Positions 56,961-64,000 of a DNA stretch of 64,000 bases are shown piece after piece. Below the pieces are notes generated by a model, which was not told the origin of the DNA, did not search any database, and was given only the letters and a program-made list of their open reading frames with translations. The DNA lies in assembly GCF_001013475.1 (NCBI RefSeq), contig NZ_JZEF01000006.1, positions 62,001 through 126,000 of the forward strand, read 5' to 3'. The DNA is from Xanthomonas arboricola pv. juglandis. Lineage in GTDB: Bacteria; Pseudomonadota; Gammaproteobacteria; Xanthomonadales; Xanthomonadaceae. The position numbers were made by a program, and so were the translations under genes. Numbering within the stretch: the stretch's first letter is position 1; every line of letters starts with the position of its first letter.

Positions 56961-57968
56961 GTGACCATTACGCGGCAGCGTCTGGGCAACACCGACGTGC
57001 AGCTCTCGGCACTGGGCTTTGGTGCCGCGCCGATCGGCAATCTGTATGCCGAGGTCGCTGAGGACCAGGCACTGGCCGCCGTGGCGGCTGCGTTCGAGGC
57101 CGGCATCCGCCACTTCGATACCGCGCCGTACTACGGCTACGGGCTGAGCGAGACCCGCCTGGGCCGTGGCCTGGCCGGCGTGCCACGCGGCGCCTACACG
57201 CTGTCGACCAAGGTCGGCCGCTGCATCTACGACGATGCGCAGGCCGCCGCCGGGCGCGACGGCTTTGCAGTGGCGGGCCGCCGCGCCGAGTTCGACTACA
57301 GCGCCGACGGCGTGCGGCGCGCGTTCGCCTCCAGCCTGGAGCGCCTGGGCACCGACTACATCGACGTGCTGCTGCTGCACGACATCGGTGCGCTGACCCA
57401 CGGCGACAACCACGCCAACGTGCTGCGCCAGGCCTTGGAGGAGGCCTTGCCGGCGATGGCGGAGCTGAAGGCGGCCGGTGCCTGCGGGGCGATCGGGCTG
57501 GGCGTCAACGAGCAGGACGTGGCACTGGAGGTGCTGCCACGCTTTCCGCTCGATTGCGTGATGCTGGCCGGCCGCTACACGCTGCTGGAACAGCACGGCG
57601 CCCGCGCCCTGCTCGAGCAGGCGCAGCAACGCAACGTGGCGATCCTGTCGGCCGGCCCGTACAGCTCCGGCCTGCTCAGCGACGCACGCGGCCCCGGCGC
57701 CACCTACAACTATGCCCCGGTCGACGCCGCCACCCTGCAGCATGCGCAGCGCCTGTACGCGGCCTGCGCGGCATTCGAGGTGGATATCGGCGCGGCGGCG
57801 TTGCAGTTTCCGCTGGCACATCCGGCGGTGACCACGGTGGTGGCCGGCATGCGGACGGTGGCCGAGGTGCAATCGGCCGCCGCACGTCTGCAGGCGGCAA
57901 TCGCACCGGCACTGTGGCAGCGCCTGCGCGATGGCGGCCTGCTCGACGCGGACCTGCCCACGCCATGA
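56961..57968 (+). CDS. L-fucose dehydrogenase (aldo/keto reductase family)
   Basis: 335 residues. AKR fold with the tetrad visible: Asp in HFDTAPYYGYGLSE, Tyr in the same block, Lys in LSTKVG, His in LLLHDIG. It oxidises L-fucose to L-fucono-lactone with NAD(P). The role is taken from the X. campestris fucose pathway, whose gene set is the same. The GTG at 56961 gives the family-like start VTITRQRLGNTDV; an upstream ATG in frame (56913) adds 16 unconserved residues. The stop overlaps the next ATG. Confidence 0.9.
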   Translation: MTITRQRLGNTDVQLSALGFGAAPIGNLYAEVAEDQALAAVAAAFEAGIRHFDTAPYYGYGLSETRLGRGLAGVPRGAYTLSTKVGRCIYDDAQAAAGRDGFAVAGRRAEFDYSADGVRRAFASSLERLGTDYIDVLLLHDIGALTHGDNHANVLRQALEEALPAMAELKAAGACGAIGLGVNEQDVALEVLPRFPLDCVMLAGRYTLLEQHGARALLEQAQQRNVAILSAGPYSSGLLSDARGPGATYNYAPVDAATLQHAQRLYAACAAFEVDIGAAALQFPLAHPAVTTVVAGMRTVAEVQSAAARLQAAIAPALWQRLRDGGLLDADLPTP

Positions 57969-58837
57969 GCCGCATCGACGCACACCTGCATTTCTGGCAG
58001 CTGGCCCGTGGCGATTACCACTGGCTGACGCCCGAGCTGGCACCGCTGTATCGCGACTTCGGCCCCGCCGATATCGGCCACGCGCTGGACGCTGCCGATA
58101 TTGAGGGCGTGGTGGTGGTGCAGGCCGCCGCGACCGAGGCCGAGACCCGTTACCTGTTCGAGCTGGCGCGCGCCGATGCGCGTATTGCCGGCGTGGTCGG
58201 TTGGGTCGATTTCGCCGCGCCCGATGCCGCCGCGCGCATCGACGCGCTGGTGCAGGCCGGCGGCGGCGTGCTCAAGGGCCTGCGCCCGATGGTGCAGGAC
58301 ATCGCCGATGTGCAATGGCTGGCCCAGCCCGAACTGGATGCCGCCTTCGATGCGCTGATCGCGCACGACCTGGCCTTCGACGCCCTGATCCGCAGCGTGC
58401 ATGTGCCGGCGCTGCAGGCACGCCTGAAGCGCCATCCGCAGCTGCGCGTGGTCATCGATCACGGCGGCAAGCCGCAGATCGCCGCGGGCGAATTCGTCGC
58501 CTGGGCCGCCGGCATGGCCGCGCTGGCCCAGCATCCCAATGTGCACTGCAAACTCTCCGGCCTGCTCACCGAAGCGGCGCGCGGCGCCGGCGTGGAGGCG
58601 CTGGCACCGTATGTCGCGCATCTGTTCGCACGCTTCGGCCCGCAGCGTGTGCTGTGGGGCAGCGACTGGCCGGTGCTGACCCAGCGCGCCGATTACGCGC
58701 AGTGGTTCGACATCGCACAGCACCTGGTCGCCACATACGCCGACGGCCATGCCGAAGCGGTGTTCGGCGACAACGCACGCACGTTCTATCGTCTGCCACG
58801 GCCGGCGGCCCCCACCTACGGAACCTCTTCGGTATGA
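57965..58837 (+). CDS. L-fuconolactonase (amidohydrolase family)
   Basis: 290 residues. COG3618-type amidohydrolase: IDAHLHFWQL with two metal His, VVVVQAAATEAET, VIDHGGKPQIA and LWGSDWPVLTQRA with the catalytic Asp. It opens L-fucono-1,5-lactone (or 1,4-lactone) to L-fuconate. Coupled by ATGA overlaps to the genes before and after it. Confidence 0.9.
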   Translation: MSRIDAHLHFWQLARGDYHWLTPELAPLYRDFGPADIGHALDAADIEGVVVVQAAATEAETRYLFELARADARIAGVVGWVDFAAPDAAARIDALVQAGGGVLKGLRPMVQDIADVQWLAQPELDAAFDALIAHDLAFDALIRSVHVPALQARLKRHPQLRVVIDHGGKPQIAAGEFVAWAAGMAALAQHPNVHCKLSGLLTEAARGAGVEALAPYVAHLFARFGPQRVLWGSDWPVLTQRADYAQWFDIAQHLVATYADGHAEAVFGDNARTFYRLPRPAAPTYGTSSV

Positions 58838-59604
58838 CTGTCTCGATCCCTGCAACTCCCAACGACCGCCTGCATGGCAAGCGCTGCCTGATCACCGCCG
58901 CCGGCGCCGGCATCGGCCGCGAAAGCGCGCTGGCCTGCGCACGCGCCGGTGCGCAGGTGATCGCCACCGATATCGACGCCGCTGCCCTGCAGGCGCTGGC
59001 GGCCGAATCGGAGGCCATCACCACCCAGCTGCTGGATGTCACCGACGCGGCGGCGGTTGCCGCACTGGTCGCGGCGCACGGCCCGTTCGATGTGCTGTTC
59101 AACTGCGCAGGCTTCGTGCACCAGGGCAGCATTCTCGATTGCGACGAGCCGGCCTGGCGGCGCTCGTTCTCGATCAACGTCGATGCGATGTACTACACCT
59201 GCAAGGCGGTGCTGCCGGGCATGCTCGAACGCGGCCGCGGCAGCATCATCAACATGTCCTCGGTGGCCTCCAGCATCAAGGGCGTGCCCAACCGCTTCGT
59301 CTATGGCGTGACCAAGGCCGCCGTGATCGGCCTGAGCAAGGCCATTGCCGCCGATTACGTGGCCCAGGGCGTGCGTTGCAACGCGATCTGCCCCGGCACC
59401 ATCAAGACGCCGTCGCTGGGCCAGCGCGTCAAGGCGCTGGGCGGCGACGAACAGGCGGTGTGGAAGAGCTTCACCGATCGCCAGCCGATGGGCCGCCTGG
59501 GCGACCCGCGCGAGATCGCACAGCTGGTGGTGTACCTGGCCTCGGACGAATCGTCGTTCACCACCGGCCAGACCCACATCATCGATGGCGGCTGGTCAAA
59601 CTAA
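58834..59604 (+). CDS. 2-keto-3-deoxy-L-fuconate dehydrogenase (SDR family)
   Basis: 256 residues. Classical short-chain dehydrogenase: ITAAGAGIGRESALACA cofactor loop, NCAGFVHQG, NMSSVASSIKG with the catalytic Ser, and YGVTKAAVIGLSKAIA with Tyr and Lys. TDIDAAAL suggests NAD preference (acid after strand 2). It oxidises the 4-position of 2-keto-3-deoxy-L-fuconate, giving 2,4-diketo-3-deoxy-L-fuconate. Confidence 0.92.
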   Translation: MTVSIPATPNDRLHGKRCLITAAGAGIGRESALACARAGAQVIATDIDAAALQALAAESEAITTQLLDVTDAAAVAALVAAHGPFDVLFNCAGFVHQGSILDCDEPAWRRSFSINVDAMYYTCKAVLPGMLERGRGSIINMSSVASSIKGVPNRFVYGVTKAAVIGLSKAIAADYVAQGVRCNAICPGTIKTPSLGQRVKALGGDEQAVWKSFTDRQPMGRLGDPREIAQLVVYLASDESSFTTGQTHIIDGGWSN

Positions 59605-59762
59605 GCGCGGCAACGCACCGCCGTGCCGCGCACCGTAACGTGGACGGCCAGTGCCGGATGCGACTTGTAGTGGCTTGATTTGAGCACGCCGTCCTTATCC
59701 ACCCGATGCATGCGCGCTAGCGTTGCTGGCCGCTCCATTCCTCACCTGCAAAGGAAGACTGC

Positions 59763-60620
59763 ATGAAACTCGTACGCGTTGGCGCCCCCGGCCAGGAACG
59801 TCCCGGCCTGATCGATGGCGAAGGCCGCATCCGCGATTTGAGCGGCGTGATCGACGATGTGGCCGGCGAGCACATCACCAATGCCGGCCTGGACAAACTG
59901 CGTGCGCTGGACGTGTCCACGCTGCCGCTGCTCGAAGGCGAGCTGCGCTATGGCGCGGCAGTGGGGCAGATCGGCAAGTTCATCTGCGTGGGGTTGAACT
60001 ACGCCGACCACGCTGCCGAATCGGGCATGGACGTGCCCAAGATGCCGATCCTTTTCATGAAGGCCACCACTGCGGTGACCGGCCCCAACGACACCGTGAT
60101 CATCCCGCGCGGCTCGGTCAAGAGCGACTGGGAAGTGGAACTGGGCGTGGTGATCGGCGATGTGGCGCGCGATGTGGCGGTGGACGAAGCACTGAACCAC
60201 GTCGCCGGCTACGCAGTCATCAACGATCTGTCCGAGCGCGAGTTCCAGCTCGAGCATGGCGGCCAGTGGGTCAAGGGCAAGAGCGCCGACACCTTCGGCC
60301 CGATCGGCCCATGGCTGGTCACCCGCGATGAAATCGCCGACCCGCAGAACCTGTCGATGTGGCTGGAGGTCAACGGCCACCGCTACCAGAACGGCAGCAC
60401 CCGCACGATGGTGTTCGGCGTGGCCGAACTGGTCAGCCACATCAGCCGCTACATGACGCTGATGCCGGGCGATGTGATCAGCACCGGCACCCCGCCGGGC
60501 GTGGGCCTGGGCCAGAAGCCGCCGGTCTACCTGAAGCCGGGCGACGTGATGGAACTGGAGATCGAAGGCCTGGGCCGCCAGCGCCAGCCGGTGGTGGCGC
60601 ATCCGCGTGATGCTGCCTGA
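59763..60620 (+). CDS. 2,4-diketo-3-deoxy-L-fuconate hydrolase (FAH family)
   Basis: 285 residues. Fumarylacetoacetate-hydrolase fold: GKFICVGLNYADHAAESGM, PILFMKATTAVTGPND, the metal-binding DWEVELGVVIG, and GDVISTGTPPGVGLGQ near the end. It splits the diketo acid into pyruvate and L-lactate, completing the pathway. AAGGAAG lies upstream of the ATG. 158 bp separate it from the SDR gene. Confidence 0.92.
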   Translation: MKLVRVGAPGQERPGLIDGEGRIRDLSGVIDDVAGEHITNAGLDKLRALDVSTLPLLEGELRYGAAVGQIGKFICVGLNYADHAAESGMDVPKMPILFMKATTAVTGPNDTVIIPRGSVKSDWEVELGVVIGDVARDVAVDEALNHVAGYAVINDLSEREFQLEHGGQWVKGKSADTFGPIGPWLVTRDEIADPQNLSMWLEVNGHRYQNGSTRTMVFGVAELVSHISRYMTLMPGDVISTGTPPGVGLGQKPPVYLKPGDVMELEIEGLGRQRQPVVAHPRDAA

Positions 60621-61184
60621 GGCCAATGCCTTCCCGGACCTAGGTTCTCGAAGAAAAGATTGAGTGAAAGTAAGTGGCTAAGTATCCGCACGAAGCAGCC
60701 CAAAGCCCCTCTCCCGTCGGGGCACTAAGGCACGGCTTGCGCGCCTCTGACGCGCGTGCGTTGGTGCGCCCGCGCCGCAAGCGCGGGCCGGGGCGCGTAG
60801 CGGGGTTGGGGTGAGGGTACGTAGCGACATATCCAGGCAGTTCGTCGCGATGTGCGTTTGTCGTCAGGCGTGACATGTCGGCAGGTGTGTCGATGTGTCA
60901 TGCGCAAATTTTTTAAGCGGCGTGCGAGAGCGTTGAACTTCCAGGCGCTGTCGCGCGTTGGTATCCACACGCAGTTGGTCGTGCAGTGATGCGTTGATCT
61001 GTGTTGTTCGTTGATCTGCGTTGCAAACGCATGAGTGCCTGCAGCGCTTCAACATAGTCGGCGCTTCGCGTCCGTACCCTCACCCCCAACCCTTCTCCCG
61101 AGGGGAGAGGGGCGCAAGCGCACTGCGTTGCTTACGTTTTTTTGCCCGTTTTCCTATTTCCCGTTTCCATCGCCCAGGACTTCC
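60621..61184. repeat. Repeat-rich gap before fucD
   Basis: 564 bp, no gene. Interspersed repeat blocks (CCCCTCTCCCGTCGGGG...GGGGTTGGGGTGAGGGTACG at 60714-60820; TACCCTCACCCCCAACCC...GGGGAGAGGGG at 61075-61113). Between them lies unassigned sequence with an AAATTTTTTAAG island (60905-60916). A fucD promoter could lie here. Confidence 0.65.
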
Positions 61185-62504
61185 ATGAGCACCATCATCG
61201 CCCTCGACACCCACGACGTCCGCTTCCCCACCTCGCGCGAGCTGGATGGGTCGGATGCGATGAATCCGGATCCGGATTACTCGGCCGCCTACGTCGTGCT
61301 GCGCACCGATGCGCCGGATGACCTGGCCGGCTACGGCCTGGTGTTCACCATCGGCCGCGGCAACGATGTGCAGACCGCCGCGGTGGCCGCACTGGCCGAG
61401 CACGTGGTCGGCCTGCGCGTGGAAGACGTCATCGCCGATCTGGGCGCGTTCGCCCGCCTGCTTACCAACGATTCGCAGCTGCGCTGGCTGGGCCCGGAAA
61501 AGGGCGTGATGCATATGGCGATCGGCGCGGTGATCAACGCCGCCTGGGATCTGGCCGCACGCGCAGCGAAAAAACCGCTGTGGCGCTTTATTGCTGAGCT
61601 CAGCCCGGAACAGTTGGTCGACACCATCGACTTCCGCTATCTCACCGACGCGCTCACCCGCGACGAAGCGCTGGCGATCCTGCGCGATGCACAACCGCAG
61701 CGCGCGCAACGTATCGCCACGCTGATCGAACAGGGCTACCCCGCCTACACCACCTCGCCCGGCTGGCTCGGCTACTCCGACGAGAAGCTGGTGCGGCTGG
61801 CCAAGGAAGCGGTGGCCGACGGCTTCCGCACCATCAAACTCAAGGTCGGCGCCAACGTGCAGGACGACATCCGCCGCTGCCGCCTGGCGCGTGAGGCGAT
61901 CGGCCCGGACATCGCCATGGCGGTGGACGCCAATCAGCGCTGGGACGTGGGCCCGGCGATCGACTGGATGCGCCAGCTGGCCGAATTCGACATCGCCTGG
62001 ATCGAGGAACCCACCAGCCCGGACGATGTGCTCGGCCACGCCGCGATCCGCCAGGGCATCACCCCGGTGCCGGTCTCCACCGGCGAACACACCCAGAACC
62101 GGGTGATGTTCAAGCAACTGCTGCAGGCCGGCGCGGTGGATCTGATCCAGATCGATGCCGCGCGCGTCGGTGGCGTCAACGAAAACCTCGCCATCCTGCT
62201 GCTGGCGGCCAAGTTCAACATCCGCGTGTTCCCGCATGCCGGCGGCGTCGGCCTGTGCGAACTGGTGCAACATCTGGCCATGGCCGACTTCGTCGCCATC
62301 ACCGGCAAGATGGAAGACCGCGCCATCGAATTTGTCGACCATCTGCACCAGCACTTCCTCGACCCGGTACGCATCCAGCACGGCCGCTACCTGGCCCCGC
62401 AAGCCGCCGGTTTCTCCGCCGAAATGCACCCGGCCTCCATCGCGGAATTCAGCTACCCCGACGGCCGCTTCTGGGTCGAGGACTTGGCCACGGCAAAGGC
62501 CTAA
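61185..62504 (+). CDS. fucD: L-fuconate dehydratase (enolase superfamily)
   Basis: 439 residues. Mandelate-racemase-type barrel with Lys218 and Lys220 in IKLKVG, metal ligands Asp248 (VDANQRW), Glu274 (WIEEPTSP), Glu301 (STGEHTQNR), and catalytic His351 (FPHAGGVGL). These positions agree with the characterised X. campestris FucD. It dehydrates L-fuconate to 2-keto-3-deoxy-L-fuconate. Start [20 protein letters not shown] at 61185; the frame upstream runs through repeat sequence. The last 60 bases recur in diverged form about 190 bp downstream. Confidence 0.96.
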   Translation: MSTIIALDTHDVRFPTSRELDGSDAMNPDPDYSAAYVVLRTDAPDDLAGYGLVFTIGRGNDVQTAAVAALAEHVVGLRVEDVIADLGAFARLLTNDSQLRWLGPEKGVMHMAIGAVINAAWDLAARAAKKPLWRFIAELSPEQLVDTIDFRYLTDALTRDEALAILRDAQPQRAQRIATLIEQGYPAYTTSPGWLGYSDEKLVRLAKEAVADGFRTIKLKVGANVQDDIRRCRLAREAIGPDIAMAVDANQRWDVGPAIDWMRQLAEFDIAWIEEPTSPDDVLGHAAIRQGITPVPVSTGEHTQNRVMFKQLLQAGAVDLIQIDAARVGGVNENLAILLLAAKFNIRVFPHAGGVGLCELVQHLAMADFVAITGKMEDRAIEFVDHLHQHFLDPVRIQHGRYLAPQAAGFSAEMHPASIAEFSYPDGRFWVEDLATAKA

Positions 62505-62791
62505 TCCAACGCACCGCCTCACCTAATCCCAGGATGTCGTAGGAGCGGCTCAAGCCGCGACAGGCTTTCCCGATGGCCTGATCGCGACCGAAGCCGCTTA
62601 TGCACGTAGCACGCGCACGACAGCCGCAGATCGCAGAATTCCGCCACCCGACAGTCGCTTCCGGGTCGAGGACCTGGCCGCAGCGAAGGCGTGACCCAAC
62701 ACGCCGCATCATCTAATCGCAGGATGTGTCGTAGGAGCGGCTCAAGCCGCGACAGGCGTTCCCGATTGCCCGATCGCGACCGAAGCCGCTT
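62440..62791. repeat. Diverged ~160-bp duplication of the fucD 3' end with REP elements
   Basis: Copy A (62440-62600) covers the end of fucD, the stop, and a REP element (62536-62561, GTAGGAGCGGCTCAAGCCGCGAC). Copy B (62630-62791) repeats the same order, with one base lost in the coding part and several changes; its REP is at 62728-62753. The stretch 62505-62957 has no other gene. Confidence 0.8.
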
Positions 62792-62957
62792 CTGCCTGGC
62801 GCATCTGCGATGCAGCTGTCACGCCTGCACTGCGCCAATCACGCTGCGCCCGCAAAAGACACCTGTTTCGACACCCGGCGGCAGCGGCAGCAAAGACACT
62901 CAAGACCAGCGCCTCACTGCGGAGCCAACACATCCGCAAAAAACGCAGGCCAACACC

Positions 62958-63326
62958 CTAATCCTGTGCCGCTTCAACCGCCGCACTCAAGGCAAAAATC
63001 CGCCCGGCCTCGCGCCACTTCTCTCCCGGCGCACTGCCAGGCAACGGCTTTTGAAACCGCCACATCAAGTCTTCCCAGGCCTGGATACGCGGATCTGCCG
63101 CATCCCGCGCCGCCTTGGCCGCCGGATCGTAGTCGTCGCCGACCTCCATCAGCATCACCAGGCGGTCGCCGCTGCGAAAGATCTCCAGCTCCCGGATGCC
63201 GGCCCGCTGCAGCGAGGCCACCACTTCCGGCCAGACCTCGCTGGGCCGATGCCAACGCTCGTACTCGGCGATCAACTGCGGATCGTCGTGCAGATCCAGC
63301 ACGTAACACAGACGCCGCGTGCTCAT
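62958..63326 (-). CDS. L-fucose/L-rhamnose mutarotase family protein
   Basis: 122 residues of the RhaM-like family: CYVLDLHDDPQLIAEYERWH with the conserved His and Tyr, REFEIF-type ELEIFRSGDRLVMLMEVGDDYD and RIQAWEDLMWRFQKPLP. It speeds alpha/beta exchange of the sugar. In this setting L-fucose is the likely substrate. Start overlaps the stop of the permease gene (ATGA), so the two form a unit convergent to fucD. Confidence 0.92.
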   Translation of the reverse strand: MSTRRLCYVLDLHDDPQLIAEYERWHRPSEVWPEVVASLQRAGIRELEIFRSGDRLVMLMEVGDDYDPAAKAARDAADPRIQAWEDLMWRFQKPLPGSAPGEKWREAGRIFALSAAVEAAQD

Positions 63327-64000
63327 GCGCCCACTCCTGCAACCACCGGCGCAGCGCGGCGCGCACGCAACGCGAACAGCAGGATCACCGCAAAGCACCC
63401 ACCCGGCACCACCATCGCCCAATGGATACCGGCCAGGTCCGACACCGCACCCATCACCGCCGTCAGCAGCGCGCCACCGATGATGGACATCACCAGCAAC
63501 GACGAGCCCAGCTTGCGCGCATCGTCATGCATGCCATCCAGGCCCAGCGCGAAGATGGTCGGGAACATCACCGACATGAACACGCTGGCAGCCACCAGCG
63601 CGTACAAGCCGGTCCAACCGGGAAAGGCGATCGCCACCGCACACAGCACCAGATTGATCGCGGCAAAACTCGCCAGCAACCTGGCCGGCGCCAGATAGCG
63701 CAACAGCGCGGTGCCGATGAAGCGGCCGGCCATGAACAGCACCAGCGAGATGGTCAGGTAAGTGGCCGCGGTTTTTTCGGGCGTGCCCGGCACCGCATCC
63801 TGCAGATAGCGGATCAGATAACTCCAGATACCGACCTGCGCACCCACGTAGAAAAACTGCGCCACCACCGAAAACATGAAGCGCCGATTGCGCAGCAGTT
63901 CGCCGAAGCGTGCACGCTTGGGCGCCACGCCGCTATCGCTCTCCGGCGCGCCGGTGGGAAAGCGCACCAGCGCGATCAGGATCGCCCACAGCACCACCAC
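63323..64000 (-). CDS. fucP: L-fucose:H+ symporter, 5' part beyond window
   Basis: The last 225 codons of a major-facilitator permease. Visible helices include FMFSVVAQFFYVGAQVGIWSYLIRY, AATYLTISLVLFMAGRFIGTALL, YALVAASVFMSVMFPTIFALG and LGSSLLVMSIIGGALLTAVMGA. These blocks are typical of the FucP/GluP group. Gene context (mutarotase, fucose enzymes) fixes fucose as the likely sugar. The N-terminal half is outside the window. Confidence 0.92.
   Translation of the reverse strand: MVVLWAILIALVRFPTGAPESDSGVAPKRARFGELLRNRRFMFSVVAQFFYVGAQVGIWSYLIRYLQDAVPGTPEKTAATYLTISLVLFMAGRFIGTALLRYLAPARLLASFAAINLVLCAVAIAFPGWTGLYALVAASVFMSVMFPTIFALGLDGMHDDARKLGSSLLVMSIIGGALLTAVMGAVSDLAGIHWAMVVPGGCFAVILLFALRARRAAPVVAGVGA

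Overview
The window looks like a stretch of a Xanthomonas chromosome. Third codon positions are very GC-rich. The ribosomal L28/L33 pair, PolA, UvrD, RsmG, XthA and Acs read as gammaproteobacterial (Xanthomonadaceae) proteins. The right end carries the L-fucose catabolic genes known from X. campestris, and the predicted FucD keeps catalytic residues at the positions I recall for the X. campestris enzyme (Lys220, Asp248, Glu274, Glu301, His351). Species cannot be fixed from the sequence alone.

Layout. 1-6.7 kb: the start of polA, a divergent DUF2782 lipoprotein, and an ECF sigma factor/Ser-Thr kinase pair joined by a GTGA overlap. 6.9-12 kb: a degraded accessory stretch with an amidase remnant, a TetR-controlled oxidoreductase/NTF2-like pair, an orphan membrane protein, a wrecked type VI secretion tssB and an AraC-type regulator. 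12-19 kb: universal stress protein, sugar O-acetyltransferase (5' end frameshifted at an A tract), uvrD, an FAD protein and cardiolipin synthase. 18.8-23.2 kb: a LysR regulator with two HTH domains, divergent from ligK-galD-ligJ, the lower part of the 4,5-cleavage route for gallate/protocatechuate-type aromatics. 23.5-24 kb: rpmB-rpmG. 24.2-30.9 kb: a czcICBA-type metal efflux operon. 31-38.5 kb: DUF885 peptidase, rsmG, two Tat-exported PhoD-family phosphatases and a phosphopantetheinyl transferase. 38.6-45 kb: GlsB-like membrane protein, GFA-family protein, xthA, a ROK regulator, and a GDPD/parvulin/secreted-protein cluster. 45.2-52 kb: an acetate module (DcaP porin, DUF485, actP; divergent acs; LuxR-type response regulator). 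52-55 kb: secreted proteins, then a membrane thioredoxin coupled to a tiny six-cysteine secreted peptide. 55-64 kb: a GH43 enzyme and the L-fucose pathway (dehydrogenase, lactonase, keto-deoxyfuconate dehydrogenase, diketo-acid hydrolase, FucD, then convergent mutarotase and FucP).

How they work together. Acetate enters through ActP and perhaps the porin, and Acs activates it to acetyl-CoA. The response regulator beside acs is the likely controller. The fucose enzymes form a complete non-phosphorylative route to pyruvate and lactate. LigJ, LigK and GalD complete a ring-cleavage pathway whose dioxygenase is not in the window.

Repeats. Several REP/REPIN elements (GTAGGAG head plus a hairpin whose stem varies in a compensatory way) sit between genes. 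In two places they lie beside partial duplications of neighbouring gene ends. No tRNA, rRNA, CRISPR array or intact insertion sequence was seen.
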